From an uncultured Lachnospiraceae bacterium (lineage in GTDB: Bacteria; Bacillota_A; Clostridia; Lachnospirales; Lachnospiraceae): a DNA stretch of 23,002 nucleotides. Numbering within the stretch: position 1 is the stretch's first letter; each line of letters opens with the position of its first letter. Where the stretch lies: the NCBI GenBank assembly GCA_902801585.1, contig CADCIU010000045.1, positions 9,606 through 32,607 on the forward strand. The letters run 5' to 3'. Shown piece after piece: positions 1-7,273 of this stretch. Both the position numbers and the translations under genes were made by a program. The notes beneath the pieces are model-generated. The model made no database searches and was not told the DNA's origin. It saw only the letters and a list, made by a program, of their open reading frames with translations.

Positions 1-35
1 TAAATCCCGTTTCGCCGACCAGCCGGGTCGCTTAG

Positions 36-2648
36 TCACTCACGGCAGATCGTCATTGTGTATTTTCCCAGTCCGCTGTTCTGTATCAGCTGGATCTCAT
101 AGGATTGACCTTCATCAAGATGCACGGACAGTGCATCTTGATTTTTCATTTCCTCATCGCTGCCGACCTGGTCCCCCACAGAATCATATACACACAGCCT
201 GACCGAGCATCCGTCCGGCATATTTCCCATTGTAATGCGATACTCCCCTTCTGCAGCTGCGGTATACTTGTACGTGATCCGCTGATCCGTGTAATCCAAA
301 GAATCTGTCAGGACATACTTCCCGGCGGCATCCTCCGGCATCTTCGGCTTTCCGATCGAGAGTACATATTCGCCGCCTTTGTTGAGCTGTGCTGCTTTAA
401 TCGTGTATTTGCTGCCCGCTTCCAGACGAGCTGTCACACCGTCTCCGTCAGCCAGCTTCTGATCGCCGGACACCTTGCTTCCGGCAGAGTCATAGACAGA
501 AAGCATGATTTTCAATCCATCCGTATCCCCGGACAGATCAAATCGGTAGATCCCGCTGCACTCTGCAGTCAATGCGTATTCATTCTGCTGGCCGGAATAG
601 TCCATACTGTCATTCACAATATCGTATTCCGATACATCGACGGGATCCTTGGGATGTCCCACTGTCAAAAGATAGCTTCCCTTGGATGTCTCCGCTTCTT
701 TATTCTTTTCTTCCGAAGCCGTTTTTTCTTTCGCTTTTTCTTCTGAAGTCGTTTTTTCCGGGGACTTAGCATCGGAATTCTTTGTCTCAGCGTTCTGAGT
801 CCCGTTTTTCTTAGGATCAGGATCCTTCACATCGGTCATACAGGTGATGTCGATGATGTAGGTTCGCTTGCCCTCAAGACGGCACGCCACACTCTTTCCC
901 GAAGTCAGGCCGTCCGCATCGCAGACGGCGGAGCCGTCTTCTGCCGTGATCTGTATTTTGACCTTGAGACCGTCCGCCAGTTTGGCAAACTTAAAGCCGT
1001 AAGTGCCGCTCGAAGGTGCTGTAAACTTGAATTGTTTCCGGTCTCCCTTCTTTTTAAAACTGCCGGCAAATTCGTCAAACTGCGTTTTGTCCGCTGACAG
1101 GGACGATCTGTCTTTTGACGGGCTGCCTCCTGCCGCCTCGATCTGGGAAGCCAGGGAATCGAACGCATCGCAGGCGTAGACCTCTGACGCATCGCTGACC
1201 AGCGCCTCTGCTTCATCCATGTCGCCTGCATCGACCTTAGCGCAGGCTTCTCGGGCAATGTGTTCCACATAAGCGAGATGGTATTGATCCATCGCGGACA
1301 GGAGCTTCTCATCGCCCGGGAGCGTTCCCAGCGCAGCATCCATGCGCTCAAATGCGCCCGCATAATCTCCCTCTGCAGCCAGCGCATCCGCATCGGCGAC
1401 CGCGCTGCTCCTGACCAGACTCTCATAGTGCGCCCGGCATTCCTCCCGGCCTTTCATGAGCGTTTCGTGATCCGGCAATATCTTCAGAGCCTCGTCGATC
1501 CGGCCCATAGCATCAGGATATTCATCCGGGGACTCAATGCTGACCGCAGAATCGATCAGATTCTCGATACCGCTCTCCAGCTGATCCTGCGCTTCGTCAT
1601 ACATGTTCGACGCTTCATCGATCTGTGCAAAGGCGCCGATCGCCTCGACGTATTTGCCCTCGTCCATGTGTGCGAGACCCTCTCTGTAGATCACCGCATC
1701 AGTTTCCCACTTCTCCACTTCTTCAAGCGCTTTCCCCGCCTGTTCGGAGAGGCTCTCCTTTCCGATCCCGGTCAAAGCACGGAGCCCTTCCGCGGCACTT
1801 TCGTACTCGAGGTCTCCCTCCAGATAACCGTTTTCGATCGCGCTGATCGCTGCTTCGATCTGCAGGTCCGCTTTGGCTTCCCGGGACTGGCGTCCCAGGA
1901 CCTTTTCGTTATAAATGCTGACGGCTTCATTGTATTTTGACGACGCAAGCAATTCTTCCATGCGTTTCATGCGGGAATCCCGGACCAGTAGAACCCCCGC
2001 AGTCAGCACAGCAATGAGAACGGCTGCAGCGATCAGGCTCCGAATGACGGGCGCCTTGCGCTTCCTCTTTCTCAGGACCGGGACGCTCTGCGGATAATCG
2101 GCAGCGGCAGCGCTGCTGTATGACCGGTATTCGTACCGGTCGTCCGTCCTGCGGGTTTCGGTATATCCGGGTCCGTTGTATCCCGTACCCGGTCTTGCAG
2201 TGTTTGCATTCCCCGCCTTGAAGCTCTCTTGATCAGCGGGCTGTCTGGACATGAATCCCTGCCCCTTCTCCGGGGCGGGGAGGGCGTGCCCCTGCACATA
2301 AATCCCGATCTCCGCGATCTCATATCCCGAATAACCGGGGCCGGCCGGCGAGTGCGCCGGATACGGATCGCGGGAGCGGGCATCGGCCAGCTGCTCAGAC
2401 AGGATCCTCAGAGGGTCGATCTCGAACAGCCTGCGGCCGCCGGCGTTGAAGCAGAAAGCAGTGATCGGGATCGGGTACCCGTTCGTGACATCCAAAAAGA
2501 GCGCCTCCGGGATAAAGCATCGAATCGTCTCGGGGTGCTTGGTGCACAGAATGCGAATGTTATTGATCAGATTCTGATCAGGATCGATCACATACAAGTG
2601 CGCGATATTCGGTTCTTTCAGTCTTGAAATAATGCACTTCTGCTTCAT
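36..2648 (-). CDS. Single-pass membrane protein with helical (TPR-like) repeats and three PPC-like beta domains
   Basis: I do not recognise a named family over the full 870 residues. Residues 1-95 form a compact domain of unknown type, followed by a Gly/Pro/Tyr-rich linker (about 96-190). A basic stretch (RKRKRK, 193-198) precedes one hydrophobic helix (about 202-223), so by the positive-inside rule the N-terminus is cytosolic and the rest is outside. Residues 224-505 are helical and Ala/Glu-rich with TPR-like spacing (for example 'EGKYVEAIGAFAQID'). Three related beta domains follow (about 519-665, 672-767, 773-869). Each has a 'D.GL/C.V.....VYDS.G..V' pattern like bacterial pre-peptidase C-terminal (PPC) domains. 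A Lys/Glu/Ser/Thr-rich stretch (about 609-656) is inserted in the first. The ATG has only a weak ribosome site (AGGGTGA). The gene starts 39 bases after the HAD stop, so co-transcription is likely. A role in envelope sensing or scaffolding is a guess. Confidence 0.85.
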   Translation of the reverse strand: MKQKCIISRLKEPNIAHLYVIDPDQNLINNIRILCTKHPETIRCFIPEALFLDVTNGYPIPITAFCFNAGGRRLFEIDPLRILSEQLADARSRDPYPAHSPAGPGYSGYEIAEIGIYVQGHALPAPEKGQGFMSRQPADQESFKAGNANTARPGTGYNGPGYTETRRTDDRYEYRSYSSAAAADYPQSVPVLRKRKRKAPVIRSLIAAAVLIAVLTAGVLLVRDSRMKRMEELLASSKYNEAVSIYNEKVLGRQSREAKADLQIEAAISAIENGYLEGDLEYESAAEGLRALTGIGKESLSEQAGKALEEVEKWETDAVIYREGLAHMDEGKYVEAIGAFAQIDEASNMYDEAQDQLESGIENLIDSAVSIESPDEYPDAMGRIDEALKILPDHETLMKGREECRAHYESLVRSSAVADADALAAEGDYAGAFERMDAALGTLPGDEKLLSAMDQYHLAYVEHIAREACAKVDAGDMDEAEALVSDASEVYACDAFDSLASQIEAAGGSPSKDRSSLSADKTQFDEFAGSFKKKGDRKQFKFTAPSSGTYGFKFAKLADGLKVKIQITAEDGSAVCDADGLTSGKSVACRLEGKRTYIIDITCMTDVKDPDPKKNGTQNAETKNSDAKSPEKTTSEEKAKEKTASEEKNKEAETSKGSYLLTVGHPKDPVDVSEYDIVNDSMDYSGQQNEYALTAECSGIYRFDLSGDTDGLKIMLSVYDSAGSKVSGDQKLADGDGVTARLEAGSKYTIKAAQLNKGGEYVLSIGKPKMPEDAAGKYVLTDSLDYTDQRITYKYTAAAEGEYRITMGNMPDGCSVRLCVYDSVGDQVGSDEEMKNQDALSVHLDEGQSYEIQLIQNSGLGKYTMTICRE

Positions 2649-2661
2649 GGTGTCACCCTGC

Positions 2662-2719
2662 TTCCCGAGCCTGAGGCTCGGGGAACGTTATCGCTCCTTA
2701 AGCCCGAGGCCCGGGAGCG
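2662..2719 (+). repeat. Palindromic double-hairpin repeat, copy A
   Basis: The left hairpin is CCCGAGCC (2664-2671), TGA, GGCTCGGG (2675-2682), extended to a stem of about 10 pairs at 2662-2684. The right hairpin is CGCTCC (2692-2697) pairing with GGAGCG (2714-2719), with GCC-CGA-GGC inside. The same architecture recurs at copies D and E and in part at B and C. The right half overlaps the last codons and the stop of the HAD gene. There is no T-tract, so it is not a standard terminator. Confidence 0.75.
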
Positions 2720-3404
2720 CCAATATTTCGGGAAGCGCCGCGATTCTTGCGGCAGAGCTGTCCTCAAACTTTTCCGCATATGATTCCAGATGGGCGGGAA
2801 CAAACCAAAGCGCCTGCATTCCCGCTGCCAGCGCGCCCTGATAGTCCTTCAAATAATTATCTCCGATAAACAGACACTCGCCGGGTTCACACTTTGCTTT
2901 CTTCAAACATAAGTCGAAAAACATGGGGGCCGGTTTGTCCACCCCCGCCTCCTCACTTGTGACCACGAAATCAAAATAGGTAAGAAGCTCCAGTTTTTCC
3001 AGCTTTTTATACTGAATCCATGCCGTCATATCAGAGCCGATCCCCAGTCGGATCCCTTTTTCTTTCAGTGTTTTGAGCGTCCCAGCTGCTCCCGGTGAGA
3101 TCTCTGAGACATCAATGAGCGTATCCCAGTACTTATGATACAGATTCAACGCGTGCGGAGACAGGGGAAGACCATGGTCTTCCAATATCTTTTCAAATCT
3201 GAGCAGCCGGTTGTGGGAGGAACCTATATCGCCGAGTTCCCCGAAAAGCTGCTTCTTCATATTCTCGTATACAACAGAAAACTCAGTTTTTTCCCAGCCG
3301 AGCTGTTCCTGTGCATAAGCGCAGACCGCATCCATCGCGATCCGATCTGCTTTATCAAAATTATAAAGCGTATTGTCAATATCAAAAATCACTGTTTTGA
3401 TCAT
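2688..3404 (-). CDS. HAD superfamily hydrolase (YjjG-like, subfamily IA phosphatase)
   Basis: This 238-residue protein carries all four HAD motifs: DIDNT near the N-terminus (nucleophile Asp8, acid Asp10), the motif II Ser in 'GIGSDM', the motif III Lys in 'GVDKPAP', and 'FIGDNYLKDYQGA' for magnesium binding. The helical cap between motifs I and II fits subfamily IA, which includes the YjjG nucleotidase and phosphoglycolate phosphatase. I chose the ATG at 3404 because AGGAG lies 4 bases upstream. An in-frame ATG six codons earlier (3422) contains that ribosome site and is rejected. The last nine residues (LPGLGLKER) are encoded by a palindromic repeat, so the natural C-terminus may have been changed. 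It lies downstream of a predicted nucleoside importer, so a nucleotidase role is attractive, but substrate cannot be read from sequence. Confidence 0.9.
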   Translation of the reverse strand: MIKTVIFDIDNTLYNFDKADRIAMDAVCAYAQEQLGWEKTEFSVVYENMKKQLFGELGDIGSSHNRLLRFEKILEDHGLPLSPHALNLYHKYWDTLIDVSEISPGAAGTLKTLKEKGIRLGIGSDMTAWIQYKKLEKLELLTYFDFVVTSEEAGVDKPAPMFFDLCLKKAKCEPGECLFIGDNYLKDYQGALAAGMQALWFVPAHLESYAEKFEDSSAARIAALPEILALPGLGLKER

Positions 3405-3426
3405 AATACTCCTATCCTGCATCCGT

Positions 3427-3490
3427 TTCCCGGGGTACTATGCCGCTCCGGAAGCCCGAGACTCATTTGCAGCAGCGCGGGGCTCGGGAA
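3427..3490 (+). repeat. Palindromic repeat, divergent copy B
   Basis: This copy shares with A and D the order TTCCCGGGG, short spacer, GCCGCTCC, four bases, GCCCGAG (3454-3460). It ends in GGCTCGGGAA (3481-3490), so CCCGAG (3455-3460) can pair with CTCGGG (3483-3488) around a long loop. It lies between the nucleoside-transporter terminator and the HAD start, in the position of the HAD promoter and leader. No convincing promoter hexamers stand out beside it. Confidence 0.55.
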
Positions 3491-3496
3491 TATTCG

Positions 3497-3535
3497 AAAA
3501 AGGGGGTGGACCACCCGTTTTCCGTGATCCACCCC
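3497..3535 (-). terminator. Rho-independent terminator of the nucleoside ABC transporter operon
   Basis: Read on the minus strand, GGGGTGGA (3535-3528) pairs with TCCACCCC (3510-3503), followed by C and TTTTT. It lies 28 bases after the stop of the last permease gene, so it closes that operon and separates it from the HAD gene. Confidence 0.85.
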
Positions 3536-3563
3536 TCTTTGGATACAACTTCAGCTCACCGGA

Positions 3564-4487
3564 TCAAACTCTCGATCCCTTATTATAAGGCACACCGTTT
3601 GCCTTGGGCGCATGCGCTCTTCCTACGAACAGAATCAGGATAAATACCGTCATGACGTAAGGGAGCATAGCCAGGATCTCCGACGGTACCGCGAACCGGC
3701 CGCCGCCCAGCCAGACCGTGAGCGCCTGTGCAAAGCCGAACAGCAGGCAGGCGAGATATCCGCCGTGCGGTGTCCACTTACCGAAGATGACCGCCGCGAT
3801 CGCGATGAAGCCCTGTCCGCTGATGGCCGTCGGCATGAACTGCGGCACGATCGCAAGCGTCATGGCAGCGCCGCCCAGTCCCGCCAGCATACCGGAGATG
3901 ATCACGCAGGTGTAGCGGACCTTGTAGACATTGATTCCCAGCGTATCCGCCGCTGCCGGATGCTCACCGACCGCGCGCAGGTGAAGTCCCCAGGTCGTCC
4001 TGTAGAACACATACCACATGCCGATCGAAACAAGGAGCGCCAGCAGTGTCGTCACGTCGACATTGAGGTTGTTCCATGCCCCCGGAAGCCCGCCGCTCCC
4101 GAACAGTTTCGGGATCTTGTTGGTAACCGGCAGTGTCTGCGTTGCTCCGGCGAAAAAGACTCTTGAGAGGAACAGTGCCAGGCCGGGCCCGATCAGGTTC
4201 ATAGCGATACCGCAGACCGTCTGGTCCGCTTTGCAGGTCACGGAAGCAAATGCATGGGCCAGTCCGAACACGGCGCCCGCAAGCCCTGCGCAGATAAATC
4301 CAAGCCACGGATTACCGCTGAAATAGCCGACTGCCGCGCCTGTAAAAGCGCCGATCGTCATCATTCCCTCAATCCCGATATTGACAACACCCGAGACTTC
4401 AGAGATGACGCTTCCCTGTGCCGCAAATACCATAGGTGTAGAGTACATCAATGTGATTCCTAAAAGCAGCAGAATTGAATCAAGCAT
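3564..4487 (-). CDS. ABC transporter permease, nucleoside/BMP type (NupQ/YufQ-like)
   Basis: This 307-residue, very hydrophobic protein has about eight to ten membrane segments and belongs to the branched-chain/ribose/nucleoside permease family (BPD_transp_2). The family signature 'VVNIGIEGMMTIGAF' lies near residues 35-50. The coupling loop facing the ATPase is around 'LHLRAVGEHPAAADTLGINV'. It is the shorter of two partner permeases and the last gene of the operon. Its ATG overlaps the upstream permease gene by eight bases and has AAGGAGG upstream, which suggests translational coupling. By homology to Bacillus NupOPQ and streptococcal NupABC the complex imports purine (perhaps also pyrimidine) nucleosides. 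Specificity is inferred from the BMP-type binding protein. Confidence 0.93.
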   Translation of the reverse strand: MLDSILLLLGITLMYSTPMVFAAQGSVISEVSGVVNIGIEGMMTIGAFTGAAVGYFSGNPWLGFICAGLAGAVFGLAHAFASVTCKADQTVCGIAMNLIGPGLALFLSRVFFAGATQTLPVTNKIPKLFGSGGLPGAWNNLNVDVTTLLALLVSIGMWYVFYRTTWGLHLRAVGEHPAAADTLGINVYKVRYTCVIISGMLAGLGGAAMTLAIVPQFMPTAISGQGFIAIAAVIFGKWTPHGGYLACLLFGFAQALTVWLGGGRFAVPSEILAMLPYVMTVFILILFVGRAHAPKANGVPYNKGSRV

Positions 4488-5643
4488 TTGGGCCTCCTTC
4501 CTTTGCAGCGTTAGCTCTGCGTTTCGACTCTCTGTTCGCGTCCAGGCGATCCACGAAGCGCGGGATCAGATACGACAGCGCGCAGAAGAAGACGATGACG
4601 CCGATCACGATATTAATGATCTCTGTCGGAGCTCCGACTTTGGACTGCAGTCCGGCGCCGCCATACAGAAGTCCGCCGAACAGAAGTCCCGCAAAGATGC
4701 AGCCGATCGGTGAACTGAAGGCGATAAATGCGACCGACAGTCCGTTAAAGCCGACATTCTCGAATGCAGACAGCGTCGACACCGTGTGCGGCGACTGCCC
4801 GGTCACATACAGCCCGGCACCCAGTCCGCAAAGCGCACCGGAGATCATCATGGCATGCACGATGCTCTTGTTGACATCGATGCCCGAGAAACGGGCAGCA
4901 TGAATATTGAGTCCGACCGCGCGCAGCTCATATCCCTTTTTCGTGCTGTTAAGCAGATAGGAGACAAAGATCGCCGCGATGACTGCGATCAGAAATCCTA
5001 TATTGACATCTGTTCTTCCCAGCGTCTCCTGCAGGAACGGATGCTGAGCCAGAAAAGCCTGCCCCGCCTCCGACCGCTTCCATGCCGGCAGCACCATCGT
5101 GTAGGTGCAGTCGTTGACCGGATACATTCCGATCGTTCCCGGCTTGTGGAAGAAATCCAGGCTGCAGATCCAGTTGGAAAAATAGAGTGCGATCCAGTTC
5201 AGCATGATACTGGTGATGACTTCATGGATGCCGAATTTTGCCTTCAGAATTCCGACAAATCCCGCATACAGTGCCGAGACCAGCATAGCGGATGCAAGCA
5301 CCATGATCACAGCGACCGGCTTGGGGAAGTCCAGCATGCTTCCGACCATCGTGGCGACCACGCAGCCGATGATATACTGTCCTTCAGCGCCGATATTGAA
5401 CAGGCCCGTCTTGATCGCAAACGCAACGCCCAGTCCCGTGAAGATAATGGGGGTCGAGCGGATGATCACGCTCGATATGTCCTTGGGCCTTCCGACCATG
5501 CTGTGGACCAGTGTAGAAATCGACTCGGCAGGCGGGAATCCCGCAAGCAGCAGGATCACGCTGGCCACGCCAAAACCCAGGATGATGGCAATGATCGTCA
5601 GGACAAAGGGGTGGCTGAAAAATTTCTTTCTCGTTGATTCCAT
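4480..5643 (-). CDS. ABC transporter permease, nucleoside/BMP type (NupP/YufP-like)
   Basis: This is the larger of the paired permeases (387 residues). The N-terminus is cytosolic, 'MESTRKKFFSHPF', then a first membrane segment at about 11-33. The family motif 'GLFNIGAEGQYIIG' is followed by several hydrophobic spans. The ATPase-coupling loop lies in 'YELRAVGLNIHAARFSGIDV'. A short extracytoplasmic insertion around 'KPGTIGMYPVNDCTYTMVLP' is typical of the YufP type. I placed the start at 5643, where GGAGGAG stands just upstream. The in-frame start 13 codons earlier would overlap the ATPase stop and lacks such a site. The gene begins 16 bases after the ATPase gene. It pairs with the 307-residue permease to form the translocation pore. 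Confidence 0.93.
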   Translation of the reverse strand: MESTRKKFFSHPFVLTIIAIILGFGVASVILLLAGFPPAESISTLVHSMVGRPKDISSVIIRSTPIIFTGLGVAFAIKTGLFNIGAEGQYIIGCVVATMVGSMLDFPKPVAVIMVLASAMLVSALYAGFVGILKAKFGIHEVITSIMLNWIALYFSNWICSLDFFHKPGTIGMYPVNDCTYTMVLPAWKRSEAGQAFLAQHPFLQETLGRTDVNIGFLIAVIAAIFVSYLLNSTKKGYELRAVGLNIHAARFSGIDVNKSIVHAMMISGALCGLGAGLYVTGQSPHTVSTLSAFENVGFNGLSVAFIAFSSPIGCIFAGLLFGGLLYGGAGLQSKVGAPTEIINIVIGVIVFFCALSYLIPRFVDRLDANRESKRRANAAKEGGPNA

Positions 5644-5659
5644 AACTCCTCCTTTCCCT

Positions 5660-7258
5660 TTACTGCTTATCCGATTCAGCACCGGCCTTCAGAGCAGCGC
5701 TGTCCGCCTTAGCTTTTTCGTTTCCGGGTTCCTCCACGGTTCCGCCCGCCATCACGCGTCCGAGTGTGCGGTTATCCACGGTTCCGTGCTCGAAGATCTG
5801 CTGGATGTGGCCGTCATAGATGACCGCGATCCGGTCGGATACATTCATTACTTCGTCCAGTTCGAATGAGATCAATAAAACGGCAACGCCTTTGTCTCTC
5901 TCGTGGATCAGCATTTTATGAACGTTCTCGATCGCGCCGACATCCAGGCCTCTCGTGGGCTGGATCGCGATCAGAAGCTTGGGGTCATTGGCAATTTCCC
6001 TGCCGATGATGATCTTCTGCTGATTACCTCCCGAAAGGCCGCCGGCCAGCTTGGGACCGCAGTCCTCGGGGCGCACGTCATAGGCCTTGATCAGTTCCTC
6101 TGCAAAAGAGCGCATCTTTTTACGGTCAATCCTGCCGTGGGGAGAATACTCCTCGGATCTGTATTTTTCCAGGATCGTGTTCTCGTACACGGTAAAGCCC
6201 AGGACCAGGCCGTCCTTGTGTCTGTCAGCAGGGATCGTTGCAACACCGCTGTCAATTCCGAACTTGGGCGTCTTATTCTGGATCTCAACGCCGTCGACGA
6301 TGATCTTGCCCTCACATTTCTTGAGGTTGTTGACCGCCTCCATCAGCTCCTGCTGGCCGTTTCCGTCAATTCCGGCTATGCCGACGATCTCGCCGGCGCG
6401 GACCTGAAGGTCGAAGTCCTTGACTGCGTTGATATTCTGCTCGTTTTTGACATACAGATCCTGAATGTCCAGGACCACCTTGCCGGGCTTCGAGGGCGTC
6501 TTGTCGACGACCAGCTTGACTTCATGCCCGACCATCATGGTGGCAAGTTCATCCTCTGTGACGCCCTTCACCGGGACAGTGTCGATGTAATGTCCGCGGC
6601 GGATGATCGTGCACATGTCGGAGGACGCCTGGATCTCCTTGAGCTTGTGTGTGATGATGATGATGGTCTTCCCATCCTTAATGAGGTTCTTCATAATTGC
6701 GAGAAGCTCGTCGATCTCCTGCTCCGTCAGCACTGCGGTGGGCTCGTCCAGGATCAGGATCTCAGCTCCGCGGTACAGCGCTTTGAGGATCTCGACACGC
6801 TGCTGCATTCCGACTGTAATATCCTGTACCAGCGCATCCGGATTGACTTCCAGCCCATACTTTTTGACAATGTCCAGGACATTCTGCCTGGCCTGTTTCA
6901 TGTCCAGCGTGATGCCCTTTCTCGGTTCCGAACCCAGAACGATATTCTGCGTCACAGTGAAATTCTCAACCAGCATAAAGTGCTGGTGGACCATTCCGAT
7001 CCCGTTTGTTATCGCAGTTGTCGGATTCTTGATATCTACCTTCTTTCCGCTCAGATAAATCTCTCCCTCATCCGCCTGATACAGGCCGTACAGGACATTC
7101 ATCAGCGTACTCTTGCCGGCGCCGTTCTCTCCGAGGATCGAGTGGATCGTCCCCTTCTCCACGTCGAGATCAACGTCGGTCAGCGCATAGAAGGAACCAA
7201 ATCTTTTGGTGATCCCATGCATCTGCACAGCATATTTGCTGCTGACTTCTGCCGCCAT
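5660..7258 (-). CDS. ABC transporter ATP-binding protein, double cassette, nucleoside type (NupO/YufO-like)
   Basis: The 532 residues hold two fused ATPase cassettes, as in sugar and nucleoside importers. The N-terminal cassette has Walker A 'GENGAGKST', a diverged signature 'ITVGMQQRVEI' and Walker B 'ILILDEPTA'. The C-terminal cassette has a degenerate Walker A ('GIDGNGQQEL'), an intact signature 'LSGGNQQK' and a Walker B region reading 'LLIAIQPTRGLD'. This complementary asymmetry is usual for the family, so it does not imply loss of function. The C-terminal tail after about 508 is charged. The ATG has AAGGAGG upstream. The gene lies 15 bases after the binding-protein gene. The protein powers import through the two downstream permeases on the inner face of the membrane. 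Confidence 0.95.
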   Translation of the reverse strand: MAAEVSSKYAVQMHGITKRFGSFYALTDVDLDVEKGTIHSILGENGAGKSTLMNVLYGLYQADEGEIYLSGKKVDIKNPTTAITNGIGMVHQHFMLVENFTVTQNIVLGSEPRKGITLDMKQARQNVLDIVKKYGLEVNPDALVQDITVGMQQRVEILKALYRGAEILILDEPTAVLTEQEIDELLAIMKNLIKDGKTIIIITHKLKEIQASSDMCTIIRRGHYIDTVPVKGVTEDELATMMVGHEVKLVVDKTPSKPGKVVLDIQDLYVKNEQNINAVKDFDLQVRAGEIVGIAGIDGNGQQELMEAVNNLKKCEGKIIVDGVEIQNKTPKFGIDSGVATIPADRHKDGLVLGFTVYENTILEKYRSEEYSPHGRIDRKKMRSFAEELIKAYDVRPEDCGPKLAGGLSGGNQQKIIIGREIANDPKLLIAIQPTRGLDVGAIENVHKMLIHERDKGVAVLLISFELDEVMNVSDRIAVIYDGHIQQIFEHGTVDNRTLGRVMAGGTVEEPGNEKAKADSAALKAGAESDKQ

Positions 7259-7273
7259 TTTTTGACCTCCTTA

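Noticed and set aside
1..35. Terminator after the left-edge membrane protein gene
   Set aside because: Only a five-pair stem (CGACC/GGTCG) without a T-tract is visible and the sequence stops at the window edge.
6001..7200. ATPase gene as damaged because the second cassette has degenerate Walker motifs
   Set aside because: One diverged cassette is normal in this importer family; the first cassette keeps Walker A and B and the second keeps the LSGGNQQ signature.
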